This document shows, one piece after another, positions 11,056 through 20,450 of a DNA stretch of 64,000 nt (the stretch's first letter is position 1; each line of letters begins with the position of its first letter). A program made the translations under genes and the position numbers. The DNA is from Pseudomonas sp. F(2018). Lineage in GTDB: Bacteria > Pseudomonadota > Gammaproteobacteria > Pseudomonadales > Pseudomonadaceae. The notes beneath the pieces are model-generated. The model saw nothing but the letters and a program-made list of their open reading frames with translations, was not told where the DNA came from and did not search any database. The stretch covers positions 248,001-312,000 of the forward strand of contig NZ_SCOM01000002.1 of the NCBI RefSeq assembly GCF_005508865.1, in the 5' to 3' direction.

Positions 11056-11700
11056 TTATTCGGCTTCCGGTGTTTCGGGCGTGGGCATGTCGCCTTCGCC
11101 TTCCATGCGTTGTTGAAGGTCCTGGATGCGCTGCTGCAAAGCCTGGACGTCCTCGTCCTGCAGCTGTTCCAGTTGCTCGGCGGTCGGTTCCTGCGGTGCG
11201 TAGGGATCGGCGGAGTAGGGCGTCAGCGTGGGCGAGCGCAGGGCCGGGAAGTGCAGGCTCTCCTCGCGGCCGCCACGGTCGAGCACGATATGGTCCTTGT
11301 GCACGGCCTGCAGGGTGGTGCTGGAGTTGATCTCCTGGCCGACGCCGATGCGCTTGGGCTTGTCGCCGGCGACCTGGATGATGGCCGTGGAACGCTGGGC
11401 ATCAGGATTGACGAAGCTGGCCAGCAGGGTCATCTGCTGTTTGGTGGGCGGTGCATTCTGATCGCCGACGGGCCGGGCCGGGGTGCCGAACAGGTTCTGC
11501 AGCTGTTGCAGGGACACCTGCTGGGGTTGCGCGGCCGTGGTGGCGGCCGGTGCGCTCGGCGCTTCGCTGCGCAGCAGGCGCAGGAGGTCGACGCTCTGCT
11601 TGGTCATGCTCAGGGTGATCAGCAGCACCACGAGCAGGCAAAGGCCGGTCACACCATGGCGTTGCAGCCAGGCGGGAAGGCGGATGCTGGTAACGCTCAA
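11056..11700 (-). CDS. gspC: Type II secretion inner-membrane protein GspC/XcpP
   Basis: GspC links the inner-membrane platform to the secretin and is thought to help choose substrates. One transmembrane helix near the N-terminus (LCLLVVLLITLSM, about residues 19-31) precedes a periplasmic part with an HR-type domain (about 65-155, including LLASFVNPDAQRSTAIIQV). The C-terminal end is a Glu/Gln-rich predicted coiled coil (QQRIQDLQQRMEGEGD) rather than a PDZ domain, as in XcpP. The start is TTG at 11700, preceded by GGGGGA at 8 bases; the only nearby ATG is out of frame and closes after one sense codon. Confidence 0.9.
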   Translation of the reverse strand: MSVTSIRLPAWLQRHGVTGLCLLVVLLITLSMTKQSVDLLRLLRSEAPSAPAATTAAQPQQVSLQQLQNLFGTPARPVGDQNAPPTKQQMTLLASFVNPDAQRSTAIIQVAGDKPKRIGVGQEINSSTTLQAVHKDHIVLDRGGREESLHFPALRSPTLTPYSADPYAPQEPTAEQLEQLQDEDVQALQQRIQDLQQRMEGEGDMPTPETPEAE

Positions 11701-11973
11701 AGCATGAATCCCCCGTTATTCTTCTTATTCGTGCGGGCTCTGTTCGGCTCGCATCGGTTGGGCCCGTACTCTGCGGGAGCCGCCAACCATACCGCAAGTA
11801 TCCTGTCCATGGCGCACCTGCTTGATCTATCTGCGTGCTCGCGCACTGTTGCCGCACGTCGAGTTGCGGCCAGAAGCGTGAAACGTTTCGAAACTTCCTG
11901 GAAACGAGCCGCTATCATCGGCCCCCACGTGCTTCCCGTTCAACAATAAAAATAAGCCTGACGGATCACTGCA
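11701..11973. promoter_or_regulatory. Divergent intergenic region, gspC versus the LuxR/MalT-like gene
   Basis: This 273-base spacer must hold promoters for gspCD (minus) and for the regulator gene (plus). Two overlapping palindromes are clear: GAAACGTTTC (11880-11889) and TTTCGAAA (11886-11893). About 25 bases further on is GCTATCAT, a plausible -10 for the plus-strand gene. I see no lux-box-like dyad. The operator role is inference. Confidence 0.4.
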
Positions 11974-14607
11974 ATGGAAGATCGCAAACCGCCTACCTCG
12001 GTTCCCGCGGGGTTTGCCCGTGCTGAGCTACTCGAGTTGCTCAATCACTGCGCGCAATTTCCCCTGACCGTACTGCTGGCGCCCGCCGGCTCCGGCAAGT
12101 CCACGCTGCTGGCTCACTGGCAGGCGGGCAGGCCCGGATGCAGTGTGGTGCACTATCCGCTGCAGGCGCGTGACAATGAACCGGTGCGCTTCTTTCGCCA
12201 CCTGGCCGAGGGCATCCGCGCCCTGGTGGAAGACTTCGACGTTTCCTGGTTCAACCCCTTCGCCGCCGAGATGTACCAGGCGCCCGACGTGGTCGGTGAG
12301 TACCTGGCCGATGCGCTCAATCGCATCGACGGCGACCTCTATATCGTCCTCGACGATTTCCAGTTCATCCGTCAGCCAACCATCCTCGAAGTGCTCTCGG
12401 CCATGCTCGAGCGCCTGGCGGGCGGTACCCGGGTGGTGCTGTCCGGGCGCAACCATCCGGGCTTCTCCCTCAGCCGGCTGAAGCTGGAGAACAAGCTGCT
12501 GTGCATCGACCAGCACGACATGCGCCTGTCGCCGCTGCAGATCCAGCAGCTCAACGCCCACCTCGGCGGGCCCGATCTCAGCCCGGCCTATGTCGACAGT
12601 CTGATGGCCATGACCGAGGGCTGGATGGCCGGGGTCAAGGTGGCGCTGCTGGCCTACGCACGTTTCGGCACGGTGGCGTTGGAGCGTTTCAACGGCAGCC
12701 AGCCGGAAATAGTCGACTACTTCGGCCATGTGGTGCTCAAGCGCCTGTCGCCGCAGATGCATGACTTCCTGCTCAGCTGCGCGATCTTCGAACGCTTCGA
12801 CGGCGAGTTGTGCGACCAGGTGCTCGACCGCTCCGGCTCGGCCCTATTGCTGGAAGACCTGGCCGCCCGCGAGCTGTTCCTGCTGCCGGTGGACCAGTTG
12901 CCCGGCCACTACCGTTACCACGCGCTGCTGCACGACTTCCTGGCCAAACGCCTGGCCATGCACCAGCCGCAGCAGGTGCCGGTACTGCACCGCCGCGCCG
13001 CCCTGCATTTCCATGCCCGTGGCGATCTGGAGCAGACCCTGCAGCATGCCCAGCGCAGTGGCGACCAGGCGCTGTTCCACTGCCTGCTGGAAGAGGCGTG
13101 CGAGCAGTGGGTGCGCAGCGGTCACTTCGCCGAAGTGCTGAAGTGGCTGGAGCCGCTCAGCGAGGCCGAGCTGTGCGAACGGCCGCGTCTGCTGGTGCCG
13201 ATGACCTATGCGCTGACCCTGTCGCGGCGCTTCCACCAGGCGCGCTACTGTGTCGACGAGCTGGCGCAACGCTGCGCCGATCGCCCGGGGCTGGAGGCGC
13301 CGACCCGCCAGCTGCTGGCGCTGAACCTGGAGCTGTTCCAGTACGACCTGGCCTTCGACCCCGGCGAGCGCTGGTCGGATCTGCTGGCCCCCGGCATCTC
13401 CTCGGACATCCGCGCCCTGGCCCTGACCATCCTGGCCTACCACCACCTGATGCATGGGCGCCTGGAGCAGTCGATCCAGCTGGCCCTGGAGTCCAAGGCG
13501 CTGCTGGCGCGCACGGGCCAGCTGTTCCTGGAGAGCTACGCCGACCTGATCATCGCCCTGTGCAACCGCAACGCCGGGCGTGCCACCAGCGCGCGCAAGG
13601 ATGTCTGCCAGGACTATCAGCGCACCGAGCGCTCGTCGCCGGCCTGGCTCAATCGCGCCACCGCCATGGTGGTGGCCCTGTACGAGCAGAATCAGCTGGC
13701 CGCCGCCCAGCAGCTGTGCGAGGACCTGATGGCGATGGTCACTTCGTCCTCGGCCACCGAGACCATCGCCACCGTGCACATCACCCTGTCGCGCCTGCTC
13801 TATCGGCGTCAGTCCCAGGGGCGTGCCGGGCGCCTGCTGGAGCAGTTGTCGCGCATCCTGCAGCTGGGCAACTACGCGCGCTTCGCCAGCCAGGTGGCCC
13901 AGGAGAGCATGCGCCAGGCCTATCTCGACGGGCGTCCGGCGGCGCTGGACAGCCTGGCCCAGCGCCTGGGCATCGAGGAGCGCCTGGCGGCCGGCGAATG
14001 GGAGAAGGTGCGGCCCTACGACGAATGCTGGGAGCGCTACGGCCTGGCCGCGGTGTACTGGCTGGTGATGCGCGGCGCCCAGCCCCGCGCCTGCCGCATC
14101 CTCAAGGTGCTGGCGCAGTCGCTGCAGCAGAGCGAGATGAAGGCGCGGGCGCTGGTGGTGGAGGCCAACCTGCTGGTGCAGAGCGCGCCGCAGCAGACCT
14201 CTGAACAGCAGATCAAGGCACTGCTGGAACTGGTGGCGCGCTTCGGCATCGTCAATATCAACCGTTCGGTGTTCGACGAGGCGCCCGGTTTCGCCGAGGC
14301 GGTGTTCGGCCTGCTGCGCTCGGGCCAGCTGCAGGTGCCGGAGGCCTACAGCGAGGCCTATGCCGAATTCCTCCTGGCCGAGAGCCAGGCGCCCTCGGCG
14401 TCGCTGCCGGACCTGGTGAGCCTGCTAACCGACAAGGAGGCGGAGATCTTCGCCTGCCTGCTCAGGGGGCTGTCCAACACGGAAATCAGTGTCAGCACCG
14501 GCATCGCCCTGTCCACCACCAAGTGGCACCTGAAGAACATCTACTCGAAGCTCAATCTCTCCGGTCGCACCGAGGCCATTCTCAGCATGCAGCAACGCAA
14601 CAGCTGA
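11974..14607 (+). CDS. MalT-like LuxR-family ATP-dependent regulator in the xcp locus
   Basis: A large (877-residue) STAND-type transcriptional activator of the MalT/LuxR group. The N-terminal NTPase has a Walker A LLAPAGSGKSTLL (about residues 34-46) and a Walker B DLYIVLDDF (about 119-128). A long helical-repeat region follows (about 330-800). The C-terminal LuxR helix-turn-helix is around residues 812-870 (LTDKEAEIFACLLRGLSNTEI, IALSTTKWHLKNIYSKL). Such proteins bind ATP and an effector, then oligomerise on promoters. It lies between gspC and the haem protein gene, inside the xcp divergon. From memory, a P. alcaligenes xcp cluster was reported with a MalT-like extra ORF at this place. Regulation of the secretion genes or of the next gene is likely but not shown. 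Confidence 0.85.
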   Translation: MEDRKPPTSVPAGFARAELLELLNHCAQFPLTVLLAPAGSGKSTLLAHWQAGRPGCSVVHYPLQARDNEPVRFFRHLAEGIRALVEDFDVSWFNPFAAEMYQAPDVVGEYLADALNRIDGDLYIVLDDFQFIRQPTILEVLSAMLERLAGGTRVVLSGRNHPGFSLSRLKLENKLLCIDQHDMRLSPLQIQQLNAHLGGPDLSPAYVDSLMAMTEGWMAGVKVALLAYARFGTVALERFNGSQPEIVDYFGHVVLKRLSPQMHDFLLSCAIFERFDGELCDQVLDRSGSALLLEDLAARELFLLPVDQLPGHYRYHALLHDFLAKRLAMHQPQQVPVLHRRAALHFHARGDLEQTLQHAQRSGDQALFHCLLEEACEQWVRSGHFAEVLKWLEPLSEAELCERPRLLVPMTYALTLSRRFHQARYCVDELAQRCADRPGLEAPTRQLLALNLELFQYDLAFDPGERWSDLLAPGISSDIRALALTILAYHHLMHGRLEQSIQLALESKALLARTGQLFLESYADLIIALCNRNAGRATSARKDVCQDYQRTERSSPAWLNRATAMVVALYEQNQLAAAQQLCEDLMAMVTSSSATETIATVHITLSRLLYRRQSQGRAGRLLEQLSRILQLGNYARFASQVAQESMRQAYLDGRPAALDSLAQRLGIEERLAAGEWEKVRPYDECWERYGLAAVYWLVMRGAQPRACRILKVLAQSLQQSEMKARALVVEANLLVQSAPQQTSEQQIKALLELVARFGIVNINRSVFDEAPGFAEAVFGLLRSGQLQVPEAYSEAYAEFLLAESQAPSASLPDLVSLLTDKEAEIFACLLRGLSNTEISVSTGIALSTTKWHLKNIYSKLNLSGRTEAILSMQQRNS

Positions 14608-14739
14608 CGAATGGTGCACCTATTGCGCTCTGCCCCTCCCCGGGGAGGGGGGAGGGGGGCGCACAAATCCCTAATCTCCCGCCAGCCGGAAAACCGGCAT
14701 TCAACCGTATTAGTACAAGAAGAATCGGGAGATACCGCC

Positions 14740-17481
14740 ATGTCTGTTTGGGTCACATGGCCGAGCTTGGTCAAGTTCGGCACTCTGGGCATCTACGCCG
14801 CCCTGATCTCACTCGCGCTGGAGCGCGACGTGCTGTTCAAGGAAAACCTTTTCGACGTCGACAACCTGCCTGCCGCCAACGCCAAGATCACCTGTGATGC
14901 GCGCAGTCAGGTGGCGCGTACCGAGGACGGTACCTGTAACATCCTCGCCAACCCCGCCGAGGGTTCGGTCTACCGCCGCTTCGGCCGCAACGTGAACCCC
15001 GCAGTGACCCATGGCGAAACCGAATCCGACACGCTGCTCAGCCCCAACCCGCGGGAAGTGAGTAACGTGCTGATGGCCCGCGGCGAGTTCAAGCCGGCGC
15101 CCAGCCTCAACTTCATTGCCGCGTCCTGGATCCAGTTCATGGTGCATGACTGGGTAGAGCACGGCCCCAACAGCGAATCCAACCCGATCCAGGTCCCGCT
15201 GCCGGCCGGCGACGTGCTGGGCAGCGGCAATCTCTCCGTACGCCGCACCCAGCCCGACCCGACCCGCACCGCCGCCGAAGCCGGCAAGCCGGCCACCTAC
15301 CGCAACCACAACACCCACTGGTGGGACGGTTCGCAGCTGTATGGCAGCGACAAGGCCACCAACGACAAGGTGCGTTCCTTCGTCGACGGCAAGCTGAAGA
15401 TCAACCCGGACGGCACCCTGCCGACCGAGTTCATCAGCGGCAAGCCGGTCACCGGTTTCAACGAGAACTGGTGGGTCGGTCTGAGCATGCTGCACCAGCT
15501 GTTCACCAAGGAGCACAACGCCATCGCGTCGATGCTCAAGCAGAAGTACCCGGACAAGAACGATCAGTGGCTGTATGACCACGCGCGCCTGGTCAACGCC
15601 GCGCTGATGGCCAAGATCCACACCGTGGAGTGGACCCCGGCGGTGATTGCCAACCCGGTCACCGAGCGTGCCATGTACGCCAACTGGTGGGGCCTGCTGG
15701 GCTCTGGCCCGAACCGCGACAAGTACCAGGCCGAAGCCCGCATGCTGCAGGAGGACCTGGCCGGCTCGAATTCCTTCGTTCTGCGCATCTTGGGCATCGA
15801 CCCGACCAACGTTGGCAGCTCGACCATCTCTCATGCCCTGAGCGGCATCGTCGGCTCGACCAATCCGAACAACTACGGCGTGCCCTACACGCTGACCGAG
15901 GAGTTCGTCGCGGTATACCGCATGCACCCGCTGATGCGTGACAAGGTCGACGTCTATGACATCGGCTCCAACACCATCTCGCGCTCCGTGCAGCTGCAGA
16001 ACACCCGTGATCGCGACGCCGAGAACCTGCTCAACGGCGAGCATCCGGATCGCCTGTGGTACTCCTTCGGTATCACCAACCCGGGATCGCTGACCCTCAA
16101 CAACTACCCGAACTTCCTGCGCAATCTGTCGATTCCGCTGGTCGGCAACATCGACCTGGCGACCATCGACGTACTGCGTGATCGCGAACGTGGCGTACCG
16201 CGCTACAACGAGTTCCGTCGCGAGATCGGCCTCAACCCGATCACCAAGTTCGAAGACCTGACCACCGACCCGGCCACCCTGGCCAACCTCAAGCGTGTGT
16301 ACGGCAACGACATCGAGAAGATCGACACCCTGGTCGGCATGCTGGCCGAGACCGTGCGTCCGGACGGCTTCGCCTTCGGCGAAACGGCCTTCCAGATCTT
16401 CATCATGAACGCCTCGCGCCGCCTGATGACCGACCGCTTCTACACCAAGGACTACCGCCCGGAGATCTACACTGCGGAAGGCCTGGCCTGGGTCGAAAAC
16501 ACCACCATGGTCGATGTGATCAAGCGTCACAACCCGCAACTCGACAGCAGCCTGGTGGGTGTACAGAACGCCTTCAAACCCTGGGGTCTGAACATCCCGG
16601 CCGACTACCAGACCTGGCCGGCCAAGGCCAAGCAGGACAACCTGTGGGTCAACGGTGCCATGCGCACCCAGTACGCCGAAGGTGAGCTGCCGCCGCTGGA
16701 GGGCATCAATACCTCGGCCCTGCTGGCCAACACCCTGTGGAAGAAGGTGCGTGAAGAGGGTGACGTGGTGCCGGCCGATTACGAGAAGGGCATGCACCAG
16801 CGTGGCGTGATGGCCAAGGTCAAGTTCAACCCCGTGGCCGGCAATCCATACACCGGTCTGTTCCAGGGCGCGGATAACGGCCTGCTGCGCCTGTCGCTGG
16901 CTGCCGATCCGTCTGGTGGCAGTGTGCAACCCGGCATGGCCTGGAAGGCCTTCGTCGATGGCAAGCCTTCGCGCAACGTCTCGGCACTGGCCAGCTGGAG
17001 CGGCCAGGGGCAGAACTACAACTTCTTTGCCAATGAAATGTCGCAGATCGTCCTGCCGGAAGGCACCGACAACTTCGGTCTGCAGGTGCTGTTCGCCGCA
17101 GTGACGCTGAAACCGACCCAGCTGCGCGTGGACGACATGGCCGAAGTGACCCAGACCGGTCAGGCCGTCACCGCGGTCAAGGCGCCGACGCAGATCTACT
17201 TCGTGCCGAAGCCGGAACTGCGCAGCCTCTTCTCCACCGCGGCCCACGATTTCCGCAGCGACCTGGTGACCCTCACTGCCGGTACCAAGCTGTATGACGT
17301 GTACGCCACCTCGATGGAGATCAAGACCTCGATCATCCCGTCCACCAACCGTAGCTACGCCCAGCAGCGTCGCAACAGCGCGGTGAAGATCGGCGAGATG
17401 GAGCTGACCTCGCCGTTCATCGCCTCGTCCTTCGGCGACAACGGCGTGTTCTTCAAGCACCAGCGCAGCGAAGACAAGTAA
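14740..17481 (+). CDS. Haem-dependent (animal peroxidase / alpha-dioxygenase-like) protein in the xcp locus
   Basis: A 913-residue protein of the animal haem peroxidase superfamily, closest by eye to fatty acid alpha-dioxygenases and cyclooxygenase-type enzymes. The distal haem His136 is in WIQFMVHDWVEHG. THWWDGSQLYGS (about 192-203) and WWVGLSMLHQLFTKEHNAI (about 244-262) are family blocks. YRMHPL holds Tyr393 and, three residues on, the proximal His396, the spacing of the radical Tyr and haem ligand in COX and alpha-dioxygenase. About 300 C-terminal residues beyond the core are unassigned. No typical Sec signal is visible, only a hydrophobic stretch at 11-27. The start ATG 14740 has GGGAGA at 7 bases; an earlier in-frame start at 14611 lacks this. 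Oxygenation of a fatty acid is the best guess. Confidence 0.78.
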   Translation: MSVWVTWPSLVKFGTLGIYAALISLALERDVLFKENLFDVDNLPAANAKITCDARSQVARTEDGTCNILANPAEGSVYRRFGRNVNPAVTHGETESDTLLSPNPREVSNVLMARGEFKPAPSLNFIAASWIQFMVHDWVEHGPNSESNPIQVPLPAGDVLGSGNLSVRRTQPDPTRTAAEAGKPATYRNHNTHWWDGSQLYGSDKATNDKVRSFVDGKLKINPDGTLPTEFISGKPVTGFNENWWVGLSMLHQLFTKEHNAIASMLKQKYPDKNDQWLYDHARLVNAALMAKIHTVEWTPAVIANPVTERAMYANWWGLLGSGPNRDKYQAEARMLQEDLAGSNSFVLRILGIDPTNVGSSTISHALSGIVGSTNPNNYGVPYTLTEEFVAVYRMHPLMRDKVDVYDIGSNTISRSVQLQNTRDRDAENLLNGEHPDRLWYSFGITNPGSLTLNNYPNFLRNLSIPLVGNIDLATIDVLRDRERGVPRYNEFRREIGLNPITKFEDLTTDPATLANLKRVYGNDIEKIDTLVGMLAETVRPDGFAFGETAFQIFIMNASRRLMTDRFYTKDYRPEIYTAEGLAWVENTTMVDVIKRHNPQLDSSLVGVQNAFKPWGLNIPADYQTWPAKAKQDNLWVNGAMRTQYAEGELPPLEGINTSALLANTLWKKVREEGDVVPADYEKGMHQRGVMAKVKFNPVAGNPYTGLFQGADNGLLRLSLAADPSGGSVQPGMAWKAFVDGKPSRNVSALASWSGQGQNYNFFANEMSQIVLPEGTDNFGLQVLFAAVTLKPTQLRVDDMAEVTQTGQAVTAVKAPTQIYFVPKPELRSLFSTAAHDFRSDLVTLTAGTKLYDVYATSMEIKTSIIPSTNRSYAQQRRNSAVKIGEMELTSPFIASSFGDNGVFFKHQRSEDK

Positions 17482-17499
17482 TACGCTCCCTGCAGTACC

Positions 17500-17531
17500 A
17501 GAACCCCGGCAAAATGCCGGGGTTCTTTTTT
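17500..17531 (+). terminator. Intrinsic terminator after the haem protein gene
   Basis: AGAACCCCGGCA (17500-17511), loop AAA, TGCCGGGGTTCT (17515-17526), followed by a run of T to 17531. It separates the inserted pair of genes from the gspE operon, which therefore needs its own promoter. Confidence 0.93.
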
Positions 17532-17588
17532 GTCTGCCCGACGTATTCCGACCCACGGCCATAACAATTCGCCGCTAGCGTTGTCGCT

Positions 17589-17600
17589 GTTTGTACAAAC
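17589..17600. promoter_or_regulatory. Palindromic candidate operator upstream of gspE
   Basis: A perfect 12-base palindrome, GTTTGTACAAAC, in the 187-base stretch between the terminator and gspE. TTGACG (17643-17648) downstream could be a -35 element but has no well-spaced -10 (CATAAC is only 14 bases on). The regulator is unknown. Confidence 0.35.
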
Positions 17601-17718
17601 CTGCGAAATCCGCACTGCAGTTTTGCCTGGAAATCCGTTAACTTGACGCCTCAGTCGTGCCGCATAACAACAAAAACAACAGCTAGATGGATCTTCTGTT
17701 TCAGGAACGGGCCCGCAC

Positions 17719-19230
17719 ATGTCCACCGATACCCACGCCGCACTAGCGGCCCCGGCAGGTCCGGCCTTGCGCTCCCTGCCATTCGCCTTCGCCAAGCGCC
17801 ACGGCGTTCTGCTGCGCGAGCCTTTCGGTCAGGCGCAGCTGCAGGTGCGTCGTGGCGCCAGCCTGGCGGCCGTGCAGGAGGCCCAGCGCTTCGCCGGCCG
17901 TGTTCTGCCGCTGCACTGGCTCGAGCCGGAGGCCTTCGAGCAGGAACTGACCCTGGCCTACCAGCGCGACTCCTCCGAGGTACGGCAGATGGCCGAGGGC
18001 CTCGGCGCCGAACTCGACCTGGCCAGCCTGGCCGAACTCACCCCCGAATCCGGCGACCTGCTGGAGCAGGAAGACGACGCGCCGATCATCCGCCTGATCA
18101 ACGCCATCTTGAGCGAGGCGATCAAGGCCGGCGCCTCCGACATCCACCTGGAAACCTTCGAGAAACGTCTGGTCGTGCGCTTCCGCGTCGACGGCATCCT
18201 GCGCGAAGTGATCGAGCCGCGTCGCGAACTGGCCGCGCTGCTGGTGTCGCGGGTCAAGGTCATGGCGCGCCTGGACATCGCCGAGAAGCGCGTGCCGCAG
18301 GATGGTCGCATCTCGCTCAAGGTCGGCGGCCGCGAAGTGGATATCCGTGTATCCACACTGCCCTCGGCCAACGGCGAGCGCGTGGTACTGCGTCTGCTCG
18401 ACAAGCAGGCCGGACGCCTGTCGCTGCAACACCTGGGCATGAGCGAGCGCGACCGCCGCCTGCTCGACGACAACCTGCGCAAGCCCCACGGCATCATCCT
18501 GGTCACCGGCCCCACCGGCTCGGGCAAGACCACCACCCTGTATGCCGGCCTGGTCACCCTCAATGACCGCTCGCGCAACATCCTCACGGTGGAAGACCCG
18601 ATCGAGTATTACCTGGAAGGCATCGGACAGACCCAGGTCAACCCGAGGGTGGACATGACCTTCGCCCGCGGCCTGCGCGCCATCCTGCGCCAGGACCCGG
18701 ACGTGGTGATGGTCGGTGAGATCCGCGACCAGGAAACCGCCGACATCGCCGTGCAGGCCTCGCTGACCGGTCACCTGGTGCTGTCCACCCTGCACACCAA
18801 CAGCGCCGTCGGCGCCGTCACCCGCCTGGTGGACATGGGCGTCGAACCCTTCCTGCTGTCCTCGTCGCTGCTGGGCGTGTTGGCACAGCGCCTGGTGCGC
18901 GTGCTCTGCCCGCACTGCCGCGAGGCGCGCCCGGCCGACGAGGCCGAATGCGGCCTGCTCGGCCTAGATCCGCACAGCCAGCCGCAGATCTACCACGCCA
19001 AGGGCTGCCCCGAATGCCACCAGCAGGGTTACCGCGGCCGGACCGGCATCTACGAACTGGTGATCTTCGACGACAAGATGCGCACCCTGGTGCACAACGG
19101 TGTCGGCGAGCAGGAACTGCTGCGCCATGCCCGCAGCCTCGGTCCGAGCATCCGCGACGACGGTCGGCGCAAGGTGCTGGAAGGGGTGACCACCCTGGAA
19201 GAAGTCCTGCGTGTGACTCGAGAAGACTGA
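17719..19230 (+). CDS. gspE: Type II secretion ATPase GspE/XcpR
   Basis: Cytoplasmic hexameric ATPase that powers pseudopilus assembly. The N-terminal domain binds GspL. The ATPase core has Walker [16 protein letters not shown] (about residues 264-278), the Asp box SDIHLETFE upstream, Walker [13 protein letters not shown], and the His box [15 protein letters not shown]. The zinc-binding module of GspE (not of PilB) is complete: Cys397, Cys400, Cys430 and Cys433. At 503 residues it is of normal length. It is the first gene of the plus-strand arm; its stop overlaps the gspF start by one base. Confidence 0.97.
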   Translation: MSTDTHAALAAPAGPALRSLPFAFAKRHGVLLREPFGQAQLQVRRGASLAAVQEAQRFAGRVLPLHWLEPEAFEQELTLAYQRDSSEVRQMAEGLGAELDLASLAELTPESGDLLEQEDDAPIIRLINAILSEAIKAGASDIHLETFEKRLVVRFRVDGILREVIEPRRELAALLVSRVKVMARLDIAEKRVPQDGRISLKVGGREVDIRVSTLPSANGERVVLRLLDKQAGRLSLQHLGMSERDRRLLDDNLRKPHGIILVTGPTGSGKTTTLYAGLVTLNDRSRNILTVEDPIEYYLEGIGQTQVNPRVDMTFARGLRAILRQDPDVVMVGEIRDQETADIAVQASLTGHLVLSTLHTNSAVGAVTRLVDMGVEPFLLSSSLLGVLAQRLVRVLCPHCREARPADEAECGLLGLDPHSQPQIYHAKGCPECHQQGYRGRTGIYELVIFDDKMRTLVHNGVGEQELLRHARSLGPSIRDDGRRKVLEGVTTLEEVLRVTRED

Positions 19231-20447
19231 TGGCCGCCTTCGAATACGTTGCCCTCGACACCAAGGGCCGCCAGCAGAAAGGCGTACTGGAGGCCGACAG
19301 CGCCCGCCAGGTACGCCAGCTGCTGCGCGAGAAACAGCTGGCGCCACTGCAGGTGGAGCCGGCGCACCGCAAGGAACACAGCGAGAGCTCGGGCGGCTTC
19401 AGCCTGCGCCGTGGCCTGTCGGCCCGCGACCTGGCCCTGGTCACCCGCCAGCTGGCGACTCTGATCGGCGCCGCATTGCCCATCGAGGAAGCGCTGCGCG
19501 CCGCCGCAGCCCAGTCTCGCCAGCCGCGTATCCAGTCGATGCTGATCGCCGTGCGCGCCAAGGTGCTCGAGGGTCACAGCCTGGCCAATGCCCTCGGTTC
19601 ATTTCCTGCTGCCTTCCCCGAGCTGTACCGCGCCACCGTGGCGGCCGGCGAGCATGCCGGGCATCTGGCGCCGGTGCTGGAGCAGCTGGCCGACTACACC
19701 GAGCAACGCCAGCAGTCGCGGCAGAAGATCCAGATGGCGCTGCTCTACCCGGTGATCCTGATGCTGGCCTCGCTGGGCATCGTCGGCTTCCTGCTCGGCT
19801 ACGTGGTGCCGGACGTGGTGCGGGTGTTCGTCGACTCCGGGCAGACCCTGCCGGCGCTGACCCGCGGCCTGATCCTGCTCAGCGAACTGGTCAAGGCCTG
19901 GGGCGCGCTGGTCATCGTGCTCGCCGTACTCGGCGTGATCGCCTTCCGCCGCGCCTTGCGCAACGACGATCTGCGTCGGCGCTGGCACGCCTTCCTGCTG
20001 CGCCTGCCGCTGATCGGCGGGCTGATCGCGGCTACCGAGACGGCACGCTTCGCCTCGACCCTGGCCATCCTGGTGCGCAGCGGCGTGCCGCTGGTGGAGG
20101 CCCTGGCCATCGGCGCCGAAGTGGTGAGCAACCGCATCATCCGCACCGACGTGGCCAACGCCACCCAGCGTGTGCGTGAGGGCGGCAGCCTGTCGCGGGC
20201 CCTGGAGGCCAGCCGGCAGTTCCCGCCGATGATGCTGCACATGATCGCCAGCGGCGAACGCTCGGGCGAGCTGGACCAGATGCTGGCGCGCACCGCGCGC
20301 AACCAGGAGAACGACCTGGCGGCCACCATCGGCCTGCTGGTGGGGCTGTTCGAGCCGTTCATGCTGGTGTTCATGGGAGCGGTGGTGCTGGTGATCGTAC
20401 TGGCCATCCTCCTGCCGATTCTTTCTCTGAACCAACTGGTGGGTTGA
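19230..20447 (+). CDS. gspF: Type II secretion inner-membrane platform protein GspF/XcpS
   Basis: Polytopic inner-membrane protein on which the pseudopilus is built. Two repeated T2SF cytoplasmic domains (about residues 70-190 and 270-390) each precede membrane helices: LYPVILMLASLGIVGFLLGYVV, LVIVLAVLGVIAF, and LVGLFEPFMLVFMGAVVLVIV near the end. The 405 residues match the family. The start ATG overlaps the gspE stop as TGATG, and AAFEYVALDTKGRQQKGV is the normal N-terminal sequence, so the start is secure. Confidence 0.96.
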   Translation: MAAFEYVALDTKGRQQKGVLEADSARQVRQLLREKQLAPLQVEPAHRKEHSESSGGFSLRRGLSARDLALVTRQLATLIGAALPIEEALRAAAAQSRQPRIQSMLIAVRAKVLEGHSLANALGSFPAAFPELYRATVAAGEHAGHLAPVLEQLADYTEQRQQSRQKIQMALLYPVILMLASLGIVGFLLGYVVPDVVRVFVDSGQTLPALTRGLILLSELVKAWGALVIVLAVLGVIAFRRALRNDDLRRRWHAFLLRLPLIGGLIAATETARFASTLAILVRSGVPLVEALAIGAEVVSNRIIRTDVANATQRVREGGSLSRALEASRQFPPMMLHMIASGERSGELDQMLARTARNQENDLAATIGLLVGLFEPFMLVFMGAVVLVIVLAILLPILSLNQLVG

Positions 20448-20450
20448 TTG

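Noticed and set aside
14809..17562. Very long open frame (917 codons) on the minus strand opposite the haem protein gene
   Set aside because: It is the mirror of a strongly biased GC-rich plus-strand gene; its product has no recognisable domain and extreme His/Val/Gly composition. Similar long mirror frames lie opposite purF, pepN, the DUF1302 gene and the MMPL gene.
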